A DNA stretch of 32,247 nucleotides from Bondarzewia mesenterica (lineage: Eukaryota; Basidiomycota; Agaricomycetes; Russulales; Bondarzewiaceae). Of the stretch, positions 22,776 to 32,247 are shown piece by piece. A model generated the notes under the pieces. It did not search any database. It was not told the origin of the DNA and saw only the letters and a program-made list of their open reading frames with translations. The stretch spans positions 1 through 32,247 of the forward strand of contig SGPL01000380.1 of the NCBI GenBank assembly GCA_004802705.1, read 5' to 3'. Each line of letters opens with the position of its first letter. Position 1 is the first letter of the stretch. The position numbers were made by a program, and so were the translations under genes.

Positions 22776-24200
22776 TGAAATGCGCCCTTTGGCTTACCTA
22801 TTCCGTGTAACCATCGGGACCATCGAGCATCACAGCGCCTGTAGGCTATGTCTAGGCGTCTATGCCAAGGCGATGTTGATAATCATAAAGAGATACGATA
22901 AGTCACGTCGAGACTCTTGTTTTCCTGACCATACGGAGGGGCAGGCCATCAAGAAAGTGGAGAATGCACGCAGGAGAACTACGTCTCTCCGCCGCCGTTG
23001 GTCGGACTTGAACAAGTACATGTCCAGTGCGACTGCAATGAACAACGCTATTACGTAATCTTTTTCAGTGGCGTTGGGCCCGAGCAAGGCGGCGCATACG
23101 CAAGGCAGAATGAATTTCTACCACAAGCTTCGGATCGCTGACAACTACACCGATGGTTCTTTGCCTTTTTTTGCGCGCTTGAGCAGGCTTGAGCCGCAAT
23201 CGTTATCAAAATCAGGCTTCAGGGCGAGCTCGGATCTAGAAATTTGCAGTTTATCAAGCCAACATGAAGACGATGCATAGATAGTGTAGCCGCTATTACT
23301 ACATCGACTTGGTTCAAAGGGGATCATTGTCCCGATCTTGGCGAGCGTTTAGGAGGAAAATGGTTCTCGCGCGGAGGTACACAACTGCTAGTCTCCATAT
23401 GTGCAGACCTCACGCAGAAGACAATCGTTCTTACATAACTGCTTCGTCCTGCTTTCTGTTGGGCTTCTAGTTGTATCGTAACCGACAAGCTGAAGATGGG
23501 ATGTTGATGGATGCTTGACCACAAATTTTCAACCAAATTGGAGCAATAGTTGTACAGCGAAGTGCGTAGCACAAATTTAGTACATATTTTCACGCCGTAT
23601 CACACACTCATTCAAACAAAGTCTACCAAAGTCCAGCTCAGACGTCCAATATGATAGCGCGCCGCCAGGTGCCGCCATATGCATGAGGCTTTCTCCGAGG
23701 AGCCTGATCCGACAGATGCGTATTTCATCCATGCTCCATCGGAGTTCATATTCAGATCTTTGGCCCACGGTTACTTTCGGCCATCCATGACCCGATGGCC
23801 GCTTGAGGCTCGCACACAATGTATACTATACATGACCCTCTACATGAATTTAGGGTAAGTGTCTGTATTTCTTTCTCTTTACTCTCACCAGAACGTAAGC
23901 GCACAGATACAGACGATGATTGACTGCTCAAGATCTTATTACCATGCTCGGGCTGTGAAAGGCAACCGCGACTCATGACCAGCCAGTTCTCACTTCGAAT
24001 GCGTGTACCCTATCTGCACGTCCGGTCGATTGTGAGACTTGCCAGTCATCATTCCAATCGTTGATTTCAGACCATGCAGTCTGCAAACAAACCAGAGCTA
24101 CAAAATATATATTTGCTCTTCCCCCGTGAGTCGTCCTTTTTTTGCCTACAACTTCACCTCTCTTTTCACTTTGCTCTATTTCTCCTCCTGCGAAAATCCT
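22776..24200. other. Intergenic region without a supported gene
   Basis: 1.4 kb between the divergent starts of COQ2 and the gene at 24201. It should contain both promoters. An A/T stretch (AAATATATATTTG, about 24104-24116) lies roughly 90 nt before the ATG at 24201 and may act as its TATA element; a pyrimidine-rich leader (24117-24190) follows. ORFs of 60-95 codons are present on both strands, but none has recognisable sequence. Confidence 0.45.
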
Positions 24201-25824
24201 ATGATGTTCCCCACTCAGACTCACACGTCCAGAAATGTCGCTGGTGAATCTATTCCTTTCACTCGAGGCTCCATCATTGCCAAGCGACTCGCTCGAGCTG
24301 CCTGTAAGTAGGATGGTCCCCGCCTCTGTTCGTCCCCGATTCACCAACGTCGCATCATCATCAGCTGCCCTAAGAAAACCCTCTACACCAGACTTGTCCA
24401 AGGTTGCCCCTTCCGTCCGTCGCGCTTTTGGCGATATTATCAACAAGAAGGCCAGGACGACTACTGTCCCTGGTTCCGACACTCGCCCCTTGAAGATGTT
24501 CACTCAAGCCGCTAAGAGCCTAAAAGCATTCGGATTCAACAACGACCGCCCTGCTCGCCAACAAGTGTCCCACTCGGAGAGAAAGCGTCGTTCAAAGATT
24601 CGCAAGGCGCTTCATGCTGGTCTTTTGTCATGGGGACGTTCGACGATGTCTGCCAATCCTTCGCACGCTTCACTCTATGCCCTGGTGTCCGACATCTCGC
24701 GTTCGGACGAGGGATATGTCCTTATGGACGTTGACGAGCCTGTTACAGTAATCGACGGCTTATCGGCGGAAGCAGTCCACGGCACCCTGTTGGACATAGT
24801 CGACGTGTCGCAGGAATTTGGGGATCAAGGACATCGAATGTCGATGAACATGGGCGACCAGGCGGTATCGCAAGCCCAAAATGCAGACGACGGTGTCGAA
24901 ATCCAAAAAGCGCCGGTGGATATCCCAGAAAAAACCCTGCCACTGTCTCCAAGCATGGAAGCCTTGGCGCAGGAAATAGAGGCGGCGTTGCTCGCTCAAG
25001 ATTATGAGATGGAGGACGAAGGCAGCGACAGCGATATACCAGCCTTTCCCTCCACCACTGCAGTGGGCCCCGTTAATCTATTTCCTGCAGATTCGGACAG
25101 CAATGTCACCGTCGAGCATTTGGAGCAAGACACCATTCCAACGCATCCCATGGTCATTGCTAGCCTCGAACTGGATACCGAACTGGGCGCGCAGAAGCTT
25201 CCGTCTTCCACTTGGCAATTTCCCTTTCCTCCCCCCATCTTTCCAGACCCATCGTTCGACATTCTCGCCATCATACCCCCAATGACTATACGCCCACCGT
25301 CGGACTCCCAGACGTCAACTTCTGTACCAAAGCAACAGTCCCGCGGCTGCCTAGTCACGCTTTCGACCTCGGATCGAAAGAATGAACCGAGAGATAGTAG
25401 GGCAAAACCTCGCCCAACCACTGAAACCAGCATCTCCCAAACGAAGCCCGAAACTAAGGCCACTAGGAGAGGTCTGATGACTCAGACTATGAATGATGGG
25501 AGCAAGAAAATCACCTGGATTGATGCGAATCTTCCGTCGAAGGAGGCCATTCTCCCTCCCTCATCAATTTCCTCGTCTATGCTGCGTGCTTCTTCAAAAG
25601 CTTCTCCGTCCGTTACCTCCTCCCTGTCAGCCCCCTCCTCCTCTTCAATCCATACCTTCCTGTCTGCTGCGCCAACCTCGGTCAATCCCTCTTTGTCTCC
25701 AATGTCTTCAATGTCGTACGCTTCATTTAAAACCGCAATTTCCTCCGCTGCTTCTTCCACATCCGAATTTATGTTCCGTTCTCCGAGCACTTTACATCCT
25801 GCGCCCCCTTTCCAATATTCGTAG
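24201..25824 (+). CDS. Hypothetical disordered protein with a cyclin-B-like destruction box
   Basis: I do not recognise the family. Two exons, 24201-24303 and 24365-25824, are joined by a 61-nt GT-AG intron (GTAAGT...CATCATCAG). They give 520 aa starting MMFPTQTH. An alternative reading without the intron starts at 24235 and gives 529 aa, sharing everything after the junction. The N-terminus holds Arg/Lys patches and VRRAFGDIINKK (residues 52-63). This matches the RxALGxIxN destruction box of B-type cyclins except for Phe in place of Leu. A basic segment follows (HSERKRRSKIRKALHAGLLSWG), then an acidic middle (VLMDVDEPVTVIDG, IEAALLAQDYEMEDEGSDSD), a Pro/Phe stretch (FPFPPPIFPDPSFD) and a Ser-rich tail of more than 100 residues. 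No membrane segment or catalytic motif was seen, so most of it looks disordered. Candidate roles (an APC/C substrate or cell-cycle inhibitor) are inference only. Confidence 0.7.
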
Positions 25825-26390
25825 TCTCCATCTCGTTGTAACATCATAATATATTCGATATCCCTTATCTCTATGTCTATTGCAATGATTAGTATTCTCA
25901 ATGTTCACTTCAGAGCGAAATGACGTGCGAATGGGACTCTGCAAGTCTGGGACAGCTGAGAATCGAACGAATGAAGCACTGTAGGCGAGCGTTCTGCGTC
26001 AAAGCCTCGGGAGGTCTACCAATGCGGCAAATGTACTCCGAGGCTGAAGATGTGCCAGTGAATGCGTGAATGAACGATCGAGAAACATCTAACTTACTAA
26101 CTTGAACGAATGAAATAATTCCGCTCAAAGAGTCCGGAGTTGTGATTGGTTGATTCTTTCGATCCAAGAGTATACTTTTTCAGAAAGATCTAAAACGACA
26201 CATATAACTATCGAAAATGTGAGCTAAGAAAATGTGCAAACAGAAAGTAGAAACTTTGAGTCATCCAAAGCGACTGGTACACCTGCAGACCATCAAAAGA
26301 CCGAGACAGTGGATGGACGAATATCAGGACAGAAAAAATGATACAAAAGGCGGTGTAGAAAAGGAATGATATGAAGCTGCAGTATACAGG
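25825..26390. other. Intergenic between convergent genes
   Basis: 566 nt between the stop of the rightward hypothetical gene and the stop of the leftward second TPR-CHAT gene. It should hold both 3' UTRs. A GTTCGATTC string on the minus strand near 25965 resembles a tRNA T-loop, but no D-arm or acceptor stem accompanies it. No gene is supported. Confidence 0.5.
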
Positions 26391-28869
26391 TCACCATCCG
26401 AAGTGAACGAAAGGAACCCAGCGCGCAAAGGGTACATGTCTCTTGCGCAGGTTTGCAACAGCAAGATGGAGCGCTCGAGCAGCGCGAGCAGTGTCTGGGA
26501 GTGATACGCGTGTACCACTCTCGTCCTGGAATAAATATTCATAGAAGCTGTCTACGATGTACGGCCCGTCCATATCGTAAATGTTCCTGATGCGTTCGCG
26601 TTAAGTCTGAGAATTTATCATGCGAGCGAGCAACCATGTCATGTACTCACCACATCGTCGCAACCGTTCCACGAAATCCAGCAAACAACAGTGTTGCCGC
26701 CAGATGCATTGCTTCGTCCGGCACTTTGTCGTCGCCCATCGCAGTCTGGCACGCGCTCAGGACAGCCAATAAGGCGTTCGGCATCGATTGCTTCATGATG
26801 TGAGAGACCTTCAACGGGCCATCCTCCATCCGAAGTGAACTCTCCAGCGGGTTCTGTGCATTCTGCGTGCCATGACAGGCGAAATGAACGATGGAAGCTG
26901 ATGGAATATGTGACAACACGTCCCTCACAAGCGAGGGCGCTTCGGGAATACCCAGCTTGACCAGGAAATCGGAGGGCACATGCTTCTCAATCATCTTCAG
27001 CTCATCGCCAACACACGGCAGTGAAAAGCGTCCTGGAGGAGAATGTATGGCGGCGAGAAGTTTGAAAGGCTCGGCGGGTTGGGGCAAGGGGGAAAGGAGC
27101 GCGTTGAGGGTGTGCGTGTAGGACGAGACGACGTATTGCGACACCATGTCCTCGCCCTCGCCGCCCGCATTGTACATGCCAGCTGCATGAAGCGGGAGGA
27201 ATGTGAATGGTCCTGTGGGGCACCACCACAGGCGTGATGGAGACTCCGATTTCTGTGAGGCGAGTGAGTGGGGTAACACCAACGGTAAAAATGAGATTGA
27301 GCCACTCACCTTCTTGTCCAGAGAATGAAGGACTGGCTCGACGACGCACTTCCACAGTGTCCCCAAGATGTCATGGAAAATTTGATCAGGACGCCTGTGC
27401 CGCGTAACATCGATTCTCTTGGGTCGTAAGTGCCGCTGTTCCTCTGTCATTGAATCTCTCGTCTTTCCGATGACCTTCTCGAGAGATTGCTGAAGGCCTT
27501 GAGGGAGAGGGGAAGATGACGCCGCGTGCCTCATGCAGTGAACAAGCATTAGTGCGTCCACAATAGTCAAATCGAGTGGAACATGTTTGACGGTGGACGA
27601 GGTCAGAACCAAGGCATCACAACGAGATTGGCTCGCATTGATGATGACGACTGGACCACGGGATGCCGCACTCTGAAGAATGTCGAATGACTTGGGAAGA
27701 AGAAAGTTGTGGAATCCGTCCAGCGTTTGGATCTCTTGCAGCGCCGCCAGCCATTTATCATTGAGTTTACGATAGTGACTCGCTTCTTGCTCCATCGAGA
27801 GGACCTTGTGCGCACTGTCCGAAGGATCTCTGAACGTATCCCGCTGGGATCCCTGCTCGAGTGCCCGCGAGATCTTCTCCAATTTTTGAGCAAGTGCAGG
27901 CTTTCTCGCTCGAAGATCGTCAAGCGGAGTGCGAAGTTGAAGGGCTTGGGACCAGAAAATGGCCCGACCCTCCTCGAGGAGTTCAATGGCTTTCTTGAAG
28001 TCTCCAGATCGAATGGCACAAGCCGCGGCATCACGAGCCAGGCCATCGCTTCGGGAAATGAGTGCTTCTTGACGTGATTGCAAGTTGAGTCCAAGCATGG
28101 CGATCCGAGGCAACAGTTGGATGGCGGCCTGATACGCCTCTAAAGCGGAATCGTGAATGCCATCCGTGCGCTGAACCCAGTTCCTAGCGGAGGCAAAACG
28201 TGCTAACGCTGATGCCGACGTGCACGCGACTGAAGCACGGAACGCAATGACAGCATCGTCCAAATACCGCTGTTGATGGGTACAATGATACATGGCCAAG
28301 AGCACTAGCCCCAAGTGTCCGATGACATTGCATTGATGCGGGTGACCCGAGGGTAGTAAGTCAAGCGCTTGCCGATGAAACGAGATTGCCTCCTCCAGGT
28401 CACCGAGCTGATCCGTCTGCTTAAACCGGGTTGAAAGGGCAGTGGCCAGGTTGTTCAGCGATACCCATTGATCGGGATGCAGTGCGGGACACAGATCGAG
28501 CGCCTGTCGATGAAATGAGATTGTCTCCTCCAGGTCACCGGGCTGATCCGTCTGCTTAAACCGGGTTGAAAGGGCAGTGGCCAAGTTGTTTAGCGACATC
28601 CATCGATGGGGATGTGATACGGAATGTAGCTCGAATGCCTGCCGATGAATCGAAATTGCCTCCTCCAAGTCACCGAGTTGACCCGTCTGCTCAAACTGCG
28701 TTGAAAGGGCACTGGCCAGATTGTTCAGTGACATCAATCGATTGGGATGCGGTGCGGGAAGCAGCTCGAGCGCCTGCCGATGAAACGATATTGCCTCCTC
28801 CAGGTCACCGAGCTGACCCGTCTGCTTAAACCGTGTCTGAAGGGCATTGGCCAGACTGTCAACCAACAT
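26391..28869 (-). CDS. TPR-repeat CHAT-domain protease, copy 2 (intact protease half)
   Basis: Paralogue of the gene at 15272-20023. Exons in the intact part: 28869-27310, 27252-26651, 26586-26391. The intron at 27309-27253 is 57 nt and the one at 26650-26587 is 64 nt. Copy 1 has introns of the same two lengths at the same protein positions. Four 45-residue TPR-like units (DLEEAISFHRQALDL...LNNLATALSTRFKQT) precede a degenerate unit and the helical linker KAIELLEEGRAIFWSQALQL. The CHAT domain is complete: LWWCPTGPFTFLPLHAAG, SIVHFACHG (His) and VLSACQTAMGDDKVPDEAMHLAATLLFAGFRG (Cys), the expected His-Cys dyad. It ends RWVPFVHFGW. Substrate and trigger are unknown; TPR arrays usually sense a partner. 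The ATG at 28869 (MLVDSLAN) falls inside a repeat, so the real start is very likely further upstream in the frameshifted segment. Likely cytosolic: no signal or membrane segment was seen. Confidence 0.85.
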
Positions 28870-29470
28870 CGATCGATGAGGATGTGGTGGGGGACGTAGA
28901 TCAAGTGCCTGCCGAAAAGACGAGATTGCCTGCCCTCCAGGTCAGCGACGAGCTGACCTGTCTGCTCAAACCGGGTTTTAAGGGTAGTGGCCAGATTGTT
29001 CAGTGACATCGATCGATTGGGATGTGGTGCAGGACATAGATCGAGCGCCTGNCGATGAAATGAAATTGCCTCCTCCAGGTCACCAAGCTGACCNGTCTGC
29101 TTAAACTGAATTGAAAGGGCACTGGCCAGATTGTTCAGCGACATTAATCGATTGGGGATGCTGTGCGGAACATAGATCGAGTGCCTGCCGATGAAAACGA
29201 GATTGCCTCCTCTAGGTCATCAAGCCGACCCGTCTGTTCAAACCATGTCTGAAGGGCAGTGGCCAGATTGTTCAGCGACATCGATCGATCAGGATGTTGT
29301 GCAGAACGTAGATCGAGCGCCTGCCGATGAAATGAGATTGCCTCCTCCAGGTCACCGAGCTGACCCGTCTGCCCAAACTGGATTCTAAGGGCACTGGCCA
29401 GATTGTTCAGCGACGTCGATCGATCAGGATGCGGTGCGGGATGTAGATCAAGTGCCTGCCGAAAAAAAAA
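28367..29470 (-). repeat. Tandem 135-bp units encoding 45-residue TPR-like repeats
   Basis: Near-identical units recur at a 135-bp period. Corresponding points fall at 28370, 28505, 28640, 28775, 28910, 29050, 29186, 29322 and 29457. The first five are exactly 135 apart; the next intervals are 140, 136, 136 and 135. Each unit encodes a 45-residue TPR-like helix pair (DLEEAISFHRQAL...LNNLA.ALSTRFKQT.QLG). DNA identity between neighbours is visibly high, so the array likely expands or is homogenised by recombination. Copy 1 carries the same 45-residue period with much more divergence. Confidence 0.85.
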
Positions 29471-29866
29471 AGATTGCCACCTCTAAATCAATTATTTTAC
29501 CAACCTGTCTGAACCGTTTTTCAAGCAGTGATGCGGGATTGTTCATTATGGCCGACAGTTTATCAGTAAATGTAGAAGGCGCGCAAAGGAACCGCTGAGA
29601 AGAAATCGATAGATGTTGAAGATTATGGGCTTCACGGTACAGCGCGATCGCCTCATCCAAGTCTGCTTTTGAATACGTTTGGTCGAAACGTGCTTCAAGA
29701 GCGTCCGCGAGTCTGATCAGTGAGTCCAGTCGATGTGGATGAGGTGAAGATTTCAGCTGCAGAGCCCGGCGATTGAAGAGAATGGACGTGTTCAGGCTCG
29801 AGATAAACGCCGCTACGGTGTGCAGGGTTGACGACGCTATATTGGATGACGGTTTGAGTTCAAGCC
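28870..29866 (-). pseudogene. Frameshifted 5' part of TPR-CHAT copy 2
   Basis: The TPR array continues upstream of the intact ORF but changes frame four times. There is a net 5-base expansion around 28935-28960, an extra G in a GGGG run near 29155, an extra A in an AAAA run near 29195, and an extra base at a 10-A run (29462-29471). Beyond these the frame reads DLDEAIALYREAHNLQ and, further up, NTSILFNRRALQLKSSPHPHRLDSLIRLADALEARF. This resembles the N-terminal repeats of copy 1. A plausible acceptor (GGACAG) at 29868-29867 marks the left end of this exon in transcript order. No convincing first exon with a start codon was found. Sequencing error in repeats or genuine decay are both possible. 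Confidence 0.65.
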
Positions 29867-31937
29867 CTGTCCAATGGGGAAATTCGTCAGAACCATGGCA
29901 ACTTGGTTGCGATACTACCCTTTACGACAGACGACGTACAACTATTCTTTTTTGCCCGATTTTGACTTTACCTAATTTTATCCTTCCGCACCCAGCTATG
30001 ACTTCCCTGCACGTATTTGAGATGAAGCACCGTCAACAATGACTGTCGTCAATGTAGTATCATGAGCAAGCAAGCAAGTTGACATGAGCGCTCATGCGAA
30101 TGGAATGACAGACGTACCTTCTCTGCAACCTGGTGGGCACAAAGTTGAAAAACAACGTTAATGAAACATCATGGAGGCTTTATATCGGGCCATCCAGGTG
30201 CCAGAAGAACGTTGCGTCCAACGAGGTCTCCGCGAGGCTGGTATTGCACTTGGTCGTATTGACATCCGCATCGCGCCATCCATGAGGCAATGCGGTCCAG
30301 CATAGACGCGTTCGATGTTCGAAAATACGAAGCTAAAAATAAGTGCTTCAGCGCTCATCAATAAAGCCACGATTGACACGAATGTCCTGCTTGCCTTTTT
30401 GGTAGACCGTAGAGACGGATCGGGCACCGCATGCTGCCTGCTGTGTGGCGAACAGCCGAGGGAGCGAGCAAAGGAACCGTTGTGGATGATGAGGTCTTCT
30501 GTTTGCGCTGTTTTTGGATAGTTGGGATGGAAGTACATCAGACTATTCTAGAAAGGTCGACAGGCTGCACAATGTTCACAGAGCTGATCCACCGAGGACA
30601 CTGCCCTGAAGCGATACGCGCACGGATGCAGATGAAATGATCCTGGTATCGGTCCCCGTACGCTCCTTGGAGCAGAATAAACGTTGCCTGTACTTGTTAC
30701 AGTTTGAACGACAATTGTGATGTCGTCATGGAATCTATGGATTTGCTCGATGAAATCAAGTTGCATCGAAAGGCGATGTAATCGTGGTGAAGGCAAGAAG
30801 TCACTCTTCCAGACCAGAACGCGCGCGCTCAATGAATTTGACTTCAGCGCTCAAAAGTAACATGCTTGCGCAATGCGCTTCATGCACGAACGAAAAATAA
30901 AAGACAACGCACGGGATGTAATCTGACCGCCAGTCCAGACTCCACATGCCGCATACATCTCCATATCCCCACACAAATGTCAGAATACGTGAACGTGATG
31001 AGGGGCTCGCGCATTTCTGCAAAACGCACATCGAGCCCTTTATGATGAGAGCACAAGGCCGATGGTCTTAACCATCCTTGTGACGAACTTCGGCAGGTAA
31101 GATTAGGGAGGATGAAGTCTGACGAAGTTCAATGAAGAGGGATTGCGCTGGTGCCAGCCAAAATGCTGGAATAGGAAATAGGATGCGTGAACAAGCCGGA
31201 AATCTCCCAGGACCGCTTCGCTGAGTTGTATCCGATCCTTCACGATGTTTAGGATAGTCTCAGCTGTTGGATGAATTAGCGCGTCGCCATCGTCGCTCGT
31301 CTGACATTATATCAACCAGTTCCGTTTTCTCTCTCGCAGGTTCGATCCAAACCCCGCCTCCTCTCAGAAGCGTGTGGCGGGTCTTGGTCAGAGACTAAAT
31401 GCATGACTTTGCACCACCATCTCACACTGGCAGGCATATCGTATCATCCTCTTATTTCATTCTTTTATTTTACACAGCCTCTCTTATGCTTCTGGACACA
31501 GGTCTCACGGTTCCTCTCGAGCGTCTTCTAGGAAAAGATCGGAAAGTATGTTCTCGTAAAGGAAAGACAAAGCTGTGAACTGCAGACTCGGTGCGTCTCG
31601 TGTTCCGCGCATGTCTGTTTTAATCTGTCACCCTGTTCCATCTCAATCGAACTCGCGCTCTCCCCATCACGCATACCCCCACTGCCCCGTTCCGAACAGA
31701 AATTTGCAAGCTGCGCTGCACGAGGCGCAGAACGCAGCTATTGGTGAGGCTTGAACAGTGCCCCAAGGACAGTTGTTCTCGGTACGGCAGTTGGTCATAC
31801 TCATGCTTGTGCGTACTATGTGCGTGGATTTGCTTTTCCTCCCATCTTAAGTATTCACTTCTCCGAATGCCGTCACTTATTGGAACGCTTTATAGGGTAT
31901 CTACATATAAAGCGATTGCAATGCAGCTTCGACACCT
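29867..31937. other. Gene-poor stretch
   Basis: About 2.1 kb without a gene I can support. It should contain the first exon and promoter of TPR-CHAT copy 2 in its left part and, at its right end, the 3' UTR of any gene entering from the right. ORFs of up to 126 codons (minus strand, 30538-30158) show no family-like sequence and no strong start context. A short GCAAGCAAGCAAG tandem lies near 30065, and a TATATAAAG string lies near 31905 on the plus strand. Confidence 0.4.
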
Positions 31938-32247
31938 TCAACCCCACCCATCACTATCACCCATCATGTCTTCAGTCGGCGACTCATTGAATGCCTCATC
32001 GCCCATCTCGTTATCCAGGATAATTTCGATATTCTGGGGCACTGCTGGGTGCGAGTCTGCGAGTGCGAGTGCTGTGGAGGGGGAGGCGGGGCTCGTGCGA
32101 GTGATGCTGGGAATAATGATGGCTCCTGTCGTGGGCGGCGGTGGAATGCTCTGAAACGTCGACCTGCGATGTTCGTAGTCAGAACTTCCCGTCCCCACCC
32201 AAACGTTCAAAGTCGGTGGCACAGACTGAGGCGCCAACGCCGGGTCG
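31938..32247 (-). CDS. Possible C-terminal end of a gene entering from the right edge
   Basis: A minus-strand frame is open from the right edge to a TGA at 31938, about 103 codons with no upstream limit in the window. It reads as a Pro/Ser/Thr-rich segment (STFQSIPPPPTTGAIIIPS) followed by an acidic tail (ILDNEMGDEAFNESPTEDMM). Fungal proteins often end this way. An internal GT...CGCAG pair (about 32203-32160) could be an intron, so the right-hand part may not be coding. The product is not recognised. An overlapping plus-strand ORF from 31966 is the less likely reading. Confidence 0.35.
   Translation of the reverse strand, partial: DPALAPQSVPPTLNVWVGTGSSDYEHRRSTFQSIPPPPTTGAIIIPSITRTSPASPSTALALADSHPAVPQNIEIILDNEMGDEAFNESPTEDMMGDSDGWG

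Noticed and set aside
25910..26060. tRNA-like T-loop string (GTTCGATTC, minus strand)
   Set aside because: No D-arm, anticodon stem or acceptor stem can be folded around it at the right spacing.
28367..29470. Regular direct repeats that could be read as a CRISPR-like array
   Set aside because: The period is 135 bp with no spacer structure, and each unit translates into a TPR helix pair. The genome is eukaryotic, so the bacterial Craspase link does not mean a CRISPR locus is present.
30158..30538. 126-codon minus-strand ORF in the gene-poor stretch
   Set aside because: No family-like sequence, no flanking exons, and low-quality composition. Kept out of the gene list.
31330..31360. Second T-loop-like string (GGTTCGATCC, plus strand)
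   Set aside because: The 50-60 nt upstream lack a D-arm and box A, so no tRNA is supported.

Overview
The window looks like nuclear DNA of a filamentous basidiomycete, probably an Agaricomycete. Genes are cut by many short introns (mostly 50-65 nt, GT...AG with GTNNGY-type donors). The gene set is that of a mushroom-type genome: NST1, peroxisomal acyl-CoA oxidase, a MUP1-type permease, a GPHR homologue, COQ2 and large TPR-CHAT proteins. It is draft quality: there is a 152-nt run of N, many scattered single Ns from about 17.9 to 20.8 kb, and several one-base homopolymer discrepancies inside otherwise clear genes. All exon models were built by eye from splice sites, phase and remembered family conservation. 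None was checked by alignment or RNA.

Layout. (1) 1-3615, minus: NST1-like stress-response protein, cut by the left edge. (2) 3616-5352: no supported gene. (3) 5353-8161, minus: 14-exon acyl-CoA oxidase of 686 aa for peroxisomal beta-oxidation. (4) 8162-8618: shared divergent promoter with overlapping GATAAG sites. (5) 8619-10935, plus: 12-exon LAT/MUP1-type amino-acid permease of 558 aa with a 9-nt microexon. (6) 11365-12294, plus: 253-aa NAD(P)-binding atypical SDR/NmrA-like protein behind a TATA box. (7) 12648-14916, minus: 535-aa Golgi pH regulator (GPHR) homologue. (8) 15272-20023, minus: TPR-CHAT protein of about 1,500 aa whose frame is broken three times, once right beside the catalytic cysteine. 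(9) 20798-20949: assembly gap. (10) 21175-22775, minus: COQ2 for ubiquinone synthesis. (11) 24201-25824, plus: unrecognised disordered protein with a cyclin-B-like destruction box. (12) 26391-29866, minus: second TPR-CHAT gene with an intact protease half and a frameshifted 5' run of 135-bp TPR units. (13) 29867-31937: no supported gene. (14) 31938-32247, minus: possible 3' end of a gene running off the right edge.

Most genes are unrelated housekeeping genes. The accessory part is the pair of same-strand TPR-CHAT paralogues about 6 kb apart, which share intron positions and differ in integrity. CHAT domains are caspase/separase-clan (clan CD) proteases and are expanded in many mushrooms, where a role in regulated cell death or non-self response is suspected. 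Nothing in the window shows what they cut.
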